A stretch of 64,000 nt of DNA from Micromonospora trifolii. GTDB lineage: Bacteria > Actinomycetota > Actinomycetes > Mycobacteriales > Micromonosporaceae. The notes beneath the pieces are model-generated. The model ran no database searches, was not told where the DNA came from, and saw only the letters and a program-made list of their open reading frames with translations. Positions 1 through 7,843 of the stretch are shown here, one piece after another. Made by a program: the position numbers and the translations under genes. Position 1 is the stretch's first letter, and each line of letters starts with the position of its first letter. The stretch is taken from contig NZ_JAKKFD010000029.1 in NCBI RefSeq assembly GCF_022229005.1, forward strand, positions 51,008-115,007, in the 5' to 3' direction.

Positions 1-84
1 AATGGCTGGCCGGCGGGGGCCTGCCAGGGCTCGGAGGAGGGGATAACATCCCGTTCCGGAGCCGACACGATACGGAGGGTGTCG

Positions 85-1308
85 ATGTCCCGATCGATCA
101 CGCGCCCGGTCCTCGCAGGTCTGGCAGCCAGCCTGTTGACCGTACCGGCCCTTCCGACCGTCGCCGCCACCGCCGGGCTCCGGGCGGCACCGGCCTGCGC
201 GACCCCGCTCGCCCCCGTCCGGCCGGTAGCGGCCAGACCCTGGCCACAGCAACGGTACGACCCGGCGCGGCTCGCGCCGCTGGCCACCGGCGCCGGGGTG
301 ACCGTCGCGGTGGTCGACTCCGGGGTGGACCGGGTGCACCCGCAGTTGGCTGGCCGGGTGCTGGCCGGCGCCGACCTGCTCGACCCGGGCGGGGACGGTG
401 GTCGGGACTGCGCCGGGCACGGCACCGGTGTGGCGAGCATCATCGCCGCGGCACCCCGCCCCGACGTCGCCTTCCGCGGTCTGGCCCCGGGTGCCCGAAT
501 CCTGCCGGTACGGGTGAGTGAGCAGCAGGTGGTGCAGGGGCGGGAGTCGGGGCGTACGGTCAGCGCCGACGAGTTCGCCCAGGCCATCCGGTGGGCCGTC
601 GACCATGACGCCGACGTGGTGAACCTGTCCGTGGTGCTGTACGCGGACGACCCGGAGGTCCGTTCGGCAGTGCGGTACGCGGTCGACCGGGACGTGGTGC
701 TGGTGGCCGCCGCCGGCAACCTGCACGACAGCGGGGACCCCCGACCGTTCCCCGCCGGCTACGACGGGGTGCTCGGCGTGGGCGCGATCGGGGCGGACGG
801 CGGGCGGGCGACGTTCTCGCAGACCGGCCCGTACGTCGACCTGGTGGCGCCGGGCAGTGAGGTGCTGACCGCCGCACCCGGTGCCGGCCACCATCGGGTC
901 GAAGGCACCAGTTACGCGGCGCCCTTCGTGGCCGCCACCGCCGCGTTGCTGCGCGAATACCGGCCGGAGCTGACCGCCGCCCAGGTGGCGGAGCGGATCA
1001 TCGCCACCGCCGATCCAGCTCCGGGCGCGGGCCGGGGCGGCGGGTACGGCGCCGGCGTGTTGAACCCCTACCGGGCGGTCACCGAGACCAGCGGCGGCCG
1101 GGCTGCCGGCGCACTGCCGGTCGCCGCGCTCGCCGACGATCGGACCGACCCGGCGCAGCTCGCCCGCCAGGCCCGCCGGGCCGCCGCACGGGACCGGGCC
1201 CTGCTGGTCGGCGCGGTGGCCGGCATCACGGCGGTCACCGTGGCGCTGCTCGCCCTGGTGGTGCCCCGGGGCGCCCGTCGACGCTGGCGCCCGGCCGGCC
1301 CGGCCTGA
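85..1308 (+). CDS. mycP: Mycosin-type S8 serine protease of type VII secretion (MycP)
   Basis: Secreted, membrane-anchored subtilisin-family protease associated with ESX/type VII secretion. An N-terminal signal sequence (about residues 1-28) is followed by the S8 domain. Counting from the ATG at 85, the triad is Asp78 (VVDSGVD), His112 (CAGHGTG) and Ser276 (GTSYAAP), with the oxyanion Asn212 in AAGN. A single C-terminal membrane helix at about 370-395 precedes an Arg-rich cytosolic tail, the usual mycosin plan. ATG 85 is chosen because GGAGG at 74-78 sits six bases before it; the GTG at 79 would overlap that site. The partners nearby are two WXG100 genes and eccE; eccB, eccC and eccD are not in the window and may lie to the left. 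Confidence 0.92.
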   Translation: MSRSITRPVLAGLAASLLTVPALPTVAATAGLRAAPACATPLAPVRPVAARPWPQQRYDPARLAPLATGAGVTVAVVDSGVDRVHPQLAGRVLAGADLLDPGGDGGRDCAGHGTGVASIIAAAPRPDVAFRGLAPGARILPVRVSEQQVVQGRESGRTVSADEFAQAIRWAVDHDADVVNLSVVLYADDPEVRSAVRYAVDRDVVLVAAAGNLHDSGDPRPFPAGYDGVLGVGAIGADGGRATFSQTGPYVDLVAPGSEVLTAAPGAGHHRVEGTSYAAPFVAATAALLREYRPELTAAQVAERIIATADPAPGAGRGGGYGAGVLNPYRAVTETSGGRAAGALPVAALADDRTDPAQLARQARRAAARDRALLVGAVAGITAVTVALLALVVPRGARRRWRPAGPA

Positions 1309-1363
1309 GCCCGCCCACCCACGGTCTGAGCCCGGCCACACACGGCCTGAGCCCGCCCGTGCG
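1301..1363. repeat. Three tandem copies of a 21-bp unit over the mycP stop codon
   Basis: Units start at 1301, 1322 and 1343, each with the core CTGAGCCCG followed by a CCAC/CCGT variation. The first unit contains the TGA of mycP at 1306-1308. Function unknown; it lies in the 127-bp gap between the convergent mycP and WXG100 genes. Confidence 0.7.
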
Positions 1364-1435
1364 CCGCCCTGGTCGCCGACCGGCTGCGGGCGGGGCGCTG
1401 ACCCGGACACGGTCAGCGCTCCCGGCCCACATCGC

Positions 1436-1729
1436 TCACTGGAACAGCCCGGTGTTCTTCTTTTCGGTGTCCAGGTAGTCGGTGGCGGAGTCGTTCACCG
1501 CCAACCTGATGTCACGCAGCATCCCCTGGAGGTCCTGCGAGGCCGAGCGCCACTTCGCCTGCCGCTGCTCGTAGGCCTGCCGCGCCTCGCCCGTCCAGGT
1601 CTCCACCAGCGGGGCGGCGTCGCGTTCGAGTTGGCCGAGTTGCGCGTCGAGGGTGTTCAACGCCTTCTGAATGTCAGCGCCGGCCTGCTGCAGCGCGGCG
1701 AAGTTGACGACCAGCACACCATGGTCCAT
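1436..1729 (-). CDS. WXG100-family type VII secretion substrate (EsxA/EsxB-like)
   Basis: A 97-residue helical-hairpin protein of the size of ESAT-6/CFP-10. The turn motif is W45-T-G47, between two amphipathic helices (about 8-42 and 49-88). A GGGAGGG ribosome site lies about seven bases before ATG 1729. It follows the second WXG100 gene by 21 bp on the same strand, so the two probably form a co-expressed heterodimer exported by the ESX machine whose mycP and eccE lie on either side. There is no clear YxxxD/E export signal; the tail contains YLDTE, so the partner protein may carry the signal instead. Confidence 0.88.
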   Translation of the reverse strand: MDHGVLVVNFAALQQAGADIQKALNTLDAQLGQLERDAAPLVETWTGEARQAYEQRQAKWRSASQDLQGMLRDIRLAVNDSATDYLDTEKKNTGLFQ

Positions 1730-1750
1730 CGGATTCCCTCCCCAGCGGGA

Positions 1751-2071
1751 TCAGAGCGGCAGTTGGATGCCGCCGCGGTTGGTGCCGGCCACCCGGCTGG
1801 CCACCTCGTCGTCGGACGCGTGGTAGTGCCGACCTGCGGTGCGGATCGCACCGGCCGTCTCGCGTAGCGCGCGGTGCAGCGCCGTCTGGTCCTGAGACCA
1901 CTGCTGCTTGACCTGCTCGAACGACCGGCCACCAGCGCCACGCCAGGCCTGCTGCAAAACCTCCAGCTCGGCCAGCAGGCCGGTCAGCATGGACTGCAAC
2001 GACTGGTCCACCTGCTCGAACTTCGCGGCGGTCTGCTGCATCACCGCTGCTTCTGCCTTGGTTTGGGACAT
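1751..2071 (-). CDS. WXG100-family type VII secretion substrate, second member of the pair
   Basis: A 106-residue predicted helical-hairpin protein with the turn motif W43-R-G45. I place the start at ATG 2071 because GAGGTG lies about seven bases upstream and the N-terminus MSQTKAEAAV fits the family; the longer reading frame upstream has no family features. It is the first gene of a two-gene unit with the 97-residue WXG100 protein. Its C-terminal helix runs on to a Gly/Asn-rich end. It is divergent from eccE, with a 289-bp spacer. Confidence 0.85.
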   Translation of the reverse strand: MSQTKAEAAVMQQTAAKFEQVDQSLQSMLTGLLAELEVLQQAWRGAGGRSFEQVKQQWSQDQTALHRALRETAGAIRTAGRHYHASDDEVASRVAGTNRGGIQLPL

Positions 2072-2360
2072 CCGGACGTCACCTCGTCTCTCGGATCGCA
2101 CCTGGCCGTCGACGCGCCCACAGTGGCCGACGCGTCGTCGCTTGGCCCGGTCGTCGAGCACTGAGACACGGGTCAGCGAAGGACTTCGTGGCTGACGGTA
2201 GCGACCTCGTAGCGGTTCTGCTACCCCACCGGCTTCCCCTGTGGACAACCGAGGCGGCCATCGGTCGCTTACGATGTGCCGCAGCCACGTCGCGGCGCGT
2301 GACGGGCCGCCGGAGGGCGGCCGGCCGCCCGACCCGGTCCCCACTGGTCGAGGAGGCACG
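2072..2360. other. Divergent spacer between the WXG100 pair and eccE
   Basis: This 289-bp stretch must hold the promoters of both directions. Long open frames cross it, but they lack a ribosome site or family similarity. I see no convincing -35/-10 pair, operator or RNA. Confidence 0.5.
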
Positions 2361-4313
2361 GTGCCGGCGATCACCACCGGAGGGCCGCACCCGCCGACCC
2401 CGGTCGAGTCCGAGGCAGGTGCCTCCCCACGGGTGGGCGGGCCGGGCCGACCCACCGACAGTGGCCCTCTGTCGGTGGGTCAGCGCACCCCCCGCCGCCG
2501 GTCGCCCGTGGCCCGGTGGGTCGCGCTCGGCCGTCGGGTGGGCGCCGGAACGCGAGCCGGCCAACTGGTCACCGCACAGGTCGCGGCGGCGCTCGTCCTC
2601 GTCACCCTCGGCCGACCCGCACCGGTCGTCGCGGCGGCCGTACTGGTGGCCGTGCTGCTGGTGGCCGCCGCCTGGGTGCCGGTACGGGGGCGGTGGCTCT
2701 TCGAGTGGCTGGGCACCGCCATCGGGCACCTCACCCGCCGGCGGGCGTTGACCGGGCCGGCCGACGCGGCCGAACTGCTCGACCTGGTCGCCCCGGGCAC
2801 CGTGGTCCGCTCGACCGAGTTGACCGGCGGGCCGGCAGCCGTCCTGGAGGACACCACCGGCATGGTCGCGCTCCTGGAGCTGGGCGACCCCGGCGACCTG
2901 CTGGGCGACGTGTCCCAGGCGATCCCCGCCCCGGCCGCGTTGCTCCCCCCGACCGGCCCGGACCAGCCCCCGCTGCTGGTCCAACTGCTGCTCGCCGGCG
3001 CACCGGCGCCGGTGCCGAGCGCCGGCGGCACTGTCGGCACGTCGTACCGGCAGCTCACCGACGGACGGCTCGCCGGGCGCGAACGGGCGGTGGTGGCGGT
3101 CCGGGTGCTGCGGGTGAACGGTTGGTCCGAGGAGGACCTGCGCCGGGTTCTCGCTGGCACGGTCCGCCGGATCGTCCGCCGGCTCGGGCCGTTGGCCGCG
3201 CGGCCGCTCGGGGTGCCGGCGGCGCTGCGCGTCCTGGGCGAGCTGGCCCACCACGACGGCGAACCGGTCCGGGAGTCCTGGCCGGCGATCCGGTCCGGCA
3301 CCCTGGTCCAGGCCACCTTCCGACTGGTCCAATGGCCCGACGGGGGCGCTGTGGCTGGACGCCGGCTGGTGCCCCGCCTGCTCGCGCTGCCGGCGACGGC
3401 CACGACGGTGTCGATCTGCTCAGGCCCGTCGCCGACGTCAATGCCGTCGGGTCCACCGGCTGCCGGCGGAGTGCCGACCGAGCTGACCGTACGCCTGGCC
3501 GCCGCGACGGCGACCGAGTTGGCGGCGGCCACCGAGGCACTGGTCCGACTGGTGACCGACCTGGGGGGAAAGCTGCGACGGCTCGACGGCGCCCACCTGA
3601 GCGGGCTGGCCGCCACGCTGCCGTTGGCGCTGACGGCACCCGGGGCGCAGCCCCGCCCACCGGCGCCCGGGGCGCGACAGGGCCCAACCGTGGACGACTG
3701 GGAGCTGTCAGTGGGCGACGCGGGATTGATGGTCGGCACCAACCGGCACGGCCGAGCCGTCACCGTGCGACTGTTCCGGCCGGAGAGCACCCGCGTGCTG
3801 CTGGTCGGCGGGGTGCGGGCAGCCCAGCTGGTGGCCCTGCGCGCCCTGGCACTCGGTGCCCTGGTGGTGGTGCAGACCGCCCGGCCACGCGCCTGGGAGC
3901 CGTTCATCCGAGGGGTTGGCGCGCCGGGCGGCACGATCCCGTTGCTCCCGCCCGGTCGGGCGGTCGCCGACGGGGTGGGCACCGCGCTGCGTCCGTTGCT
4001 CCTGATCGTCGACGCCGTGGCGGCCGAGGCCGCGCCGGGCCCGCCGTGGCGGGCCACCCTGGTGGTACGCGACGAGCTGACCCCGGCCGATGTGGACGCG
4101 TTGAGCCGCGCCGACCTGGCGTTGCTCCAGCCGCTGACCCCGACCGAGGCCACCCTGGCCGGCGCCGCGCTGGGGCTGGGCGGCTCGGCCGAGTGGCTGA
4201 CCCGGATCCGGGAGGACATGGTGGCCGTGGTCAACCGTCGGGCGCTGCGCTGGGCGCTGCTCTCCCCCACTCCGATCGAGGCGCAACTGATCGGGCCACC
4301 GACGCGCGGCTGA
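2361..4313 (+). CDS. eccE: Type VII secretion protein EccE
   Basis: Membrane component of the ESX secretion complex, about 650 residues. After a Pro/Gly-rich N-terminus there are two closely spaced hydrophobic segments (about residues 70-110), then a large soluble Ala/Leu/Gly-rich domain, which is the EccE layout. The frame opens further upstream, but GTG 2361 has AGGAGG at 2351-2356 just ahead of it, which fixes the start. EccE is weakly conserved, so the call rests on size, topology and the flanking mycP and WXG100 genes. Confidence 0.8.
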   Translation: MPAITTGGPHPPTPVESEAGASPRVGGPGRPTDSGPLSVGQRTPRRRSPVARWVALGRRVGAGTRAGQLVTAQVAAALVLVTLGRPAPVVAAAVLVAVLLVAAAWVPVRGRWLFEWLGTAIGHLTRRRALTGPADAAELLDLVAPGTVVRSTELTGGPAAVLEDTTGMVALLELGDPGDLLGDVSQAIPAPAALLPPTGPDQPPLLVQLLLAGAPAPVPSAGGTVGTSYRQLTDGRLAGRERAVVAVRVLRVNGWSEEDLRRVLAGTVRRIVRRLGPLAARPLGVPAALRVLGELAHHDGEPVRESWPAIRSGTLVQATFRLVQWPDGGAVAGRRLVPRLLALPATATTVSICSGPSPTSMPSGPPAAGGVPTELTVRLAAATATELAAATEALVRLVTDLGGKLRRLDGAHLSGLAATLPLALTAPGAQPRPPAPGARQGPTVDDWELSVGDAGLMVGTNRHGRAVTVRLFRPESTRVLLVGGVRAAQLVALRALALGALVVVQTARPRAWEPFIRGVGAPGGTIPLLPPGRAVADGVGTALRPLLLIVDAVAAEAAPGPPWRATLVVRDELTPADVDALSRADLALLQPLTPTEATLAGAALGLGGSAEWLTRIREDMVAVVNRRALRWALLSPTPIEAQLIGPPTRG

Positions 4314-4375
4314 ATCCACCGGGGCGGCCGGCTGCCGGGTTACGCCGGTGCGGTGTCCGTGGCACGATCCCCGCC

Positions 4376-4762
4376 ATGGGTTTTCTGAAAGGTCTGCTGA
4401 TTCGGCTGGCCAGCACAGCTCTGGCTTTCTGGCTGGCCACGCTCCTCATTCCAGGCATCTCCCTGGACTCGAACTCGGCCACCGAGACGGTGACCACGCT
4501 GCTCCTGGTGGCGGTGATCTTCGGTGTGGTCAACGCCGTTCTCCAGCCGATCATCAAGACCGTCGGCTGTGGCTTCTACCTGCTGACCCTGGGTCTCATC
4601 GCCCTGGTGGTGAACGGGCTGCTCTTCCTGTTCACCAGTTGGATCGCGGACCAGGCCGGGCTGCCGTTCTCGGTGGACGGTTTCTGGCCGGCGGCCGTGC
4701 TCGGCGCCCTCTTCGTGAGCATCGTGACCTGGATCCTCGGCGCCGTCCTCGACCGGGACTGA
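4376..4762 (+). CDS. Small four-helix membrane protein, phage-holin-4-2 family
   Basis: 128 residues with four predicted membrane helices (about 8-26, 39-60, 66-88, 100-122) and short charged ends. The pattern LLIRLASTALAF, then LIPGI, then VFGVVNAVLQPIIK matches the widespread bacterial family named after mycobacteriophage holin class IV (Pfam Phage_holin_4_2). In bacteria these are chromosomal proteins of unknown role, and no phage genes are near. The start is ATG 4376. Confidence 0.8.
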   Translation: MGFLKGLLIRLASTALAFWLATLLIPGISLDSNSATETVTTLLLVAVIFGVVNAVLQPIIKTVGCGFYLLTLGLIALVVNGLLFLFTSWIADQAGLPFSVDGFWPAAVLGALFVSIVTWILGAVLDRD

Positions 4763-4889
4763 CCGGCGACCAGCCAGCACCGACCCGGTTCGCCGGGGCT
4801 CCGACCTCGGTTGGGGCTCCGGCGGGCCGATGACCAGAGTTCGGGAATTGGCCGGCCGGAGTGCCCTTCTCGACGGTTAGCGTCGCGGC

Positions 4890-5387
4890 ATGTTCTCGCT
4901 GACCTACCCCGACGGGCACCTGCTCAGCACCGATCCGGCGCGGATCGATCTGGACCTGGTGCACCACTGGTTGTCCACCGACGCGTACTGGGCTCTCGGA
5001 CGAGACCGGGAGACCACCGAGCGGTCGTTCGCCGGCTCGCTGCCGTTCGGCATCTACCGGCCGGAGGACGGCCGCCAGGTGGCGGTGGCCCGGGTCGTCA
5101 CGGACCGCGTCACCTTCGCCTGGCTCTGCGACGTGTACGTCGACCGGGCCGCCCGGGGTCGCGGGCTGGGCGGGTGGCTGGCCGGCGCGGTCCGCGACCA
5201 CCTGGCCGAGCTGGGCGTACGCCGGATCCTGCTCTGCACCAGCGACGCGCACCAGGTGTACGAGCGGGTGGGCTTCACCCCGCTGGACGTGCCGCAACGC
5301 TGGATGCAGCTCGACCGACGGCCCCCGGTGACCCCGATCACCGGAAAGGAACAAAGCAGCGCTACGCCCCTTACGGTTGAGGCGTGA
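4890..5387 (+). CDS. GNAT family N-acetyltransferase
   Basis: A 165-residue single GNAT domain. The acetyl-CoA loop is visible as RGRGLGGWL (about residues 90-98, R/Q-x-x-G-x-G/A type), preceded by the strand WLCDVYVD and followed by the C-terminal strand around YERVGFTPL. The acceptor substrate cannot be told from sequence. The last codons overlap the GTG of the RarD-like gene by four bases, so the two are translationally coupled. No strong ribosome site is visible before ATG 4890. Confidence 0.85.
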   Translation: MFSLTYPDGHLLSTDPARIDLDLVHHWLSTDAYWALGRDRETTERSFAGSLPFGIYRPEDGRQVAVARVVTDRVTFAWLCDVYVDRAARGRGLGGWLAGAVRDHLAELGVRRILLCTSDAHQVYERVGFTPLDVPQRWMQLDRRPPVTPITGKEQSSATPLTVEA

Positions 5388-6310
5388 CGCCACTCCGTCT
5401 GGGATACCTCTACGGCCTCGGCGCGTACCTGCTCTGGGGTTTCTTTCCGCTCTACCTGAAGCTGCTGCGGCCCGCCGGCCCGCTGGAGATCCTGGCCCAC
5501 CGGATCGTCTGGTCGGTGGTCTTCGTGGCCCTGCTGCTGGGGGCGCTGCGCAACGTCGGCTTCCTGCGGGCGCTGCTGCGCCGCCCGTGGGCGGTGGCGG
5601 GGATCGTCGTCGCCGCCGCGCTGATCGCTGTCAACTGGGGCACCTACATCTACGGGGTCAACTCCGACCGGGTGGTGGAGACCGCGCTCGGCTACTTCAT
5701 CAACCCGCTGGTAGTGGTGCTGCTCGGGGTGACGGTGCTGCGGGAGCGGCTACGCCCGGCGCAGTGGGTGGCGCTGGGGATCGGCGCGTCGGCGGTAGCG
5801 GTGCTGACAGTGGACTACGGCCGGCTGCCCTGGCTGGCGTTGACCCTGGCGTTCAGCTTCGCCGGCTACGGCCTGGTCAAGAAGCGGCTCGGGCTGCCGG
5901 CGGCCGAGGGGCTCTTCGTCGAGTCGGCCGTGCTGGCGTTGCCGGCGCTGGGCTACCTGGCCTGGCTGACGGCGAAGGCCGACCTGACCTTCGGGCACGT
6001 CTCGGCCGGGCACACCGCGCTGCTGGTGCTGGCCGGCGCGGCCACGGCGATCCCGCTGCTGTTGTTCGCCGGGGCGGCCAACCGCCTGCCCCTGAGCAGC
6101 CTCGGCATGGTCCAGTATCTGGCGCCGATCCTTCAGCTCGGTTGCGGGGTGCTGATCTTCCACGAGCCGATGCCGCCGGCCCGGCTGGCCGGCTTCGCGT
6201 TGGTCTGGCTGGCCCTGATCGTCTTCACCATCGACGCCGTCCGAACCTCCCGCCGCACCCGCCAGTCCCGCCAACCGACCCCCGTCCCCACCCCCGTTCC
6301 CACCCCTTGA
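5384..6310 (+). CDS. rarD: EamA-family transporter, RarD type
   Basis: A ten-helix drug/metabolite exporter of 308 residues. The N-terminus GYLYGLGAYLLWGFFPLYLK and the motif WGTYIYGVNSDRVVETALGYFINPL are characteristic of RarD, as is the second EamA half ending in LGMVQYLAPILQL and FALVWLALIVF. The C-terminal tail is Pro/Thr-rich. Starts at GTG 5384, overlapping the GNAT stop (GTGA). RarD was named for chloramphenicol sensitivity in Pseudomonas, but its natural substrate is unknown. The gene runs to within three bases of a palindromic element that probably ends its transcript. Confidence 0.9.
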   Translation: MTPLRLGYLYGLGAYLLWGFFPLYLKLLRPAGPLEILAHRIVWSVVFVALLLGALRNVGFLRALLRRPWAVAGIVVAAALIAVNWGTYIYGVNSDRVVETALGYFINPLVVVLLGVTVLRERLRPAQWVALGIGASAVAVLTVDYGRLPWLALTLAFSFAGYGLVKKRLGLPAAEGLFVESAVLALPALGYLAWLTAKADLTFGHVSAGHTALLVLAGAATAIPLLLFAGAANRLPLSSLGMVQYLAPILQLGCGVLIFHEPMPPARLAGFALVWLALIVFTIDAVRTSRRTRQSRQPTPVPTPVPTP

Positions 6311-6312
6311 CC

Positions 6313-6387
6313 CCGCGATCTTGCGGTTTCGGTCGTCGATATGCCCTCGATGTCCCCTATGGGAGGGCAGAAAGTGCAAGATCGCGG
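6313..6387. repeat. 75-bp palindromic element, type A, copy 1
   Basis: Ends in inverted repeats CCGCGATCTTGC (6313-6324) and GCAAGATCGCGG (6376-6387). The interior is close to the reverse complement of the 37478-37552 copy, which is also exactly 75 bp long. It fills the gap between the convergent rarD and anti-sigma genes, where it could act as a two-way terminator. Confidence 0.85.
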
Positions 6388-6399
6388 AGGACGAAGGGG

Positions 6400-7104
6400 T
6401 TAGGGGACGGCGTAGGTCAGGAGGGGTGTTCCGTCGGCTTTTTGTAGCTCCACGCTGACCAGCTCGGCGTCGGTGAACCTCGTCGCGCCGGTGAAGCTGA
6501 GGTCGTCGCCGGGAGCCGCCAACCAGGAGCCGATCTGCTCGGTGGCGCCATTCGGACCACGCGCCACCAACCGGAACGGGTACGCCTTGCCGTAGCTCGT
6601 CCGCGCGTCGTACCCGCACCGCATTGTCACCTCGGTGCCCCACTTGGTGCCGGTGAGCCCGAGGTCGGCGTGCACCGGCCCGGCGGCCACCGGTCGCATG
6701 GCCACCATCGACACCTGCGGGGCCGGCTTGCCCTGCGGCACGGACGGGTCGACCGGTCGAGGCAGCGCCACTGCGGTGCCCACACCGACCACCAGCGCCA
6801 GCCCGGCCGCGGCCAGTGTGGTCAGTGCGTACCGTCGCCGGTCCGCGGCGCGTTCCCGACGACGGCGCTGGCGGGCCTCGTCGAGCAGCGCGGGCACCCG
6901 GGGCGGGGCCGGCGGCGGCAGGATCTGCTCCAACCCCGCCGGGTCGAGGCGCCCGAGCAACCCGGGCAGGACGGCGATCTCGGCGACCGCCTCCCGACAC
7001 GAGGCGCAGCCGCCGAGGTGCCGCTCGTAGGCCGCCCGTTCGGCGGGGGCCAGGGCGCCCAGCACGTACGCGCCGTCGTCGTACGCGAACTCGCACCGGG
7101 TCAT
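6400..7104 (-). CDS. Zinc-finger (HC2-type) membrane anti-sigma factor
   Basis: 234 residues. The N-terminal cytosolic anti-sigma domain carries the zinc motif H29-x3-C33-x2-C36, and one membrane helix follows at about 94-113. The extracytoplasmic domain of about 120 residues resembles RskA-type C-termini and contains one Cys. The start ATG 7104 overlaps the sigma-factor stop (ATGA), so the two are translationally coupled; it presumably holds that sigma factor inactive at the membrane. The inducing signal is not evident. Confidence 0.87.
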   Translation of the reverse strand: MTRCEFAYDDGAYVLGALAPAERAAYERHLGGCASCREAVAEIAVLPGLLGRLDPAGLEQILPPPAPPRVPALLDEARQRRRRERAADRRRYALTTLAAAGLALVVGVGTAVALPRPVDPSVPQGKPAPQVSMVAMRPVAAGPVHADLGLTGTKWGTEVTMRCGYDARTSYGKAYPFRLVARGPNGATEQIGSWLAAPGDDLSFTGATRFTDAELVSVELQKADGTPLLTYAVP

Positions 7105-7679
7105 CCCGTCACCCCCATCTCGGCCAGGACCAACCGTAGAGACCGCAGCGCGTAGTGGGTGCGGGATTTCACGGTCCCTGGCGGTACGCCTAGGCGGGAC
7201 GCCGCCTCGGCCACCGACCGCCCCTGGTAGAAGCACTCGACCAGCACTTCCCGGTGGGTCGGGCTGAGCCTGTTCAGCGCCTCGGCGACGGTCCACGCCT
7301 CCACCGCCCGTTCGGCCTCGTCGATCACCTCGGGCGGTTCGGGCAGATCGTCGGTGAACACCTCGCCGACCCGGGTGGATCGCCGCCGCCAGGCGTCGAT
7401 GGCCAGGTTGCGGGCGGTGGTGAACAGCCAGGACCGCACCGATCCCCGCCTCGGGTCGAGTGACTCCGGATGTCGCCAGGCCCGCAGCAGCGTCTCCTGC
7501 ACCAGGTCCTCGGCCCGCTGCCGGTCCCCGTTGACCAGCCGCAGGGCATGGGCGTACAGCGCCTCCGCGTGCTCGTCGTGCAGCGCGCGCAGCAGTTGGG
7601 CGTCGTGGTCGCTGATGGCGGTCTCCTCGCTTCCGGCGCGCGTCCGGCGGTGCGTTCGCTCGGGAATACGTGCTGTCAC
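7101..7679 (-). CDS. ECF (group IV) RNA polymerase sigma factor
   Basis: 192 residues with sigma region 2 (LYAHALRLVNGDRQRAEDLVQETLLRAWRH, about residues 41-70) and region 4 with its helix-turn-helix (LSPTHREVLVECFYQGRSVAEAASRLGVPPGTVKSR, about 138-173). There is no region 1 or 3. The downstream, overlapping gene is its HC2 anti-sigma factor. The first 25 residues, rich in Arg and Thr, are poorly conserved in the family, so a later start near SDHDAQ is possible. Most similar in layout to the SigK/SigL group. Confidence 0.9.
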   Translation of the reverse strand: MTARIPERTHRRTRAGSEETAISDHDAQLLRALHDEHAEALYAHALRLVNGDRQRAEDLVQETLLRAWRHPESLDPRRGSVRSWLFTTARNLAIDAWRRRSTRVGEVFTDDLPEPPEVIDEAERAVEAWTVAEALNRLSPTHREVLVECFYQGRSVAEAASRLGVPPGTVKSRTHYALRSLRLVLAEMGVTG

Positions 7680-7737
7680 GCCGATCGGTTCAGCCCGAGG
7701 TCAGACCGGTCGCGTGGTGGTTGCCGCCGACGAAGGT

Positions 7738-7781
7738 GTTCATGCCCGGTTCACATCGCGGCTGACGTGCGCTCACCACGT
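7738..7781 (+). promoter_or_regulatory. Candidate PHO box (PhoP-binding direct repeats) upstream of phoX
   Basis: Four 11-bp units in register: GTTCATGCCCG (7738), GTTCACATCGC (7749), GGCTGACGTGC (7760, degenerate) and GCTCACCACGT (7771). The actinobacterial PHO-box unit is close to G-(G/T)-TCA followed by pyrimidine-rich bases; the first two and the fourth units fit. It lies 62-106 bp before the phosphatase start. Confidence 0.7.
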
Positions 7782-7843
7782 CCTCCTAGCGTCCGGCTGG
7801 TACGCCGCCTGTCGCGTCACCGACTTCTCTGGAGGCTTCCCCC

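Noticed and set aside
79..84. GTG 79 as the mycP start
   Set aside because: It overlaps the GGAGG site that fits ATG 85.
2516..4762. Long plus-strand open frame joining eccE and the small membrane protein
   Set aside because: Within eccE it is an Arg/Gly-rich shadow in another frame. Only its last 129 codons, from ATG 4376, are a gene.
4376..4762. Prophage holin
   Set aside because: No endolysin, tail or integrase genes; the family is commonly chromosomal.
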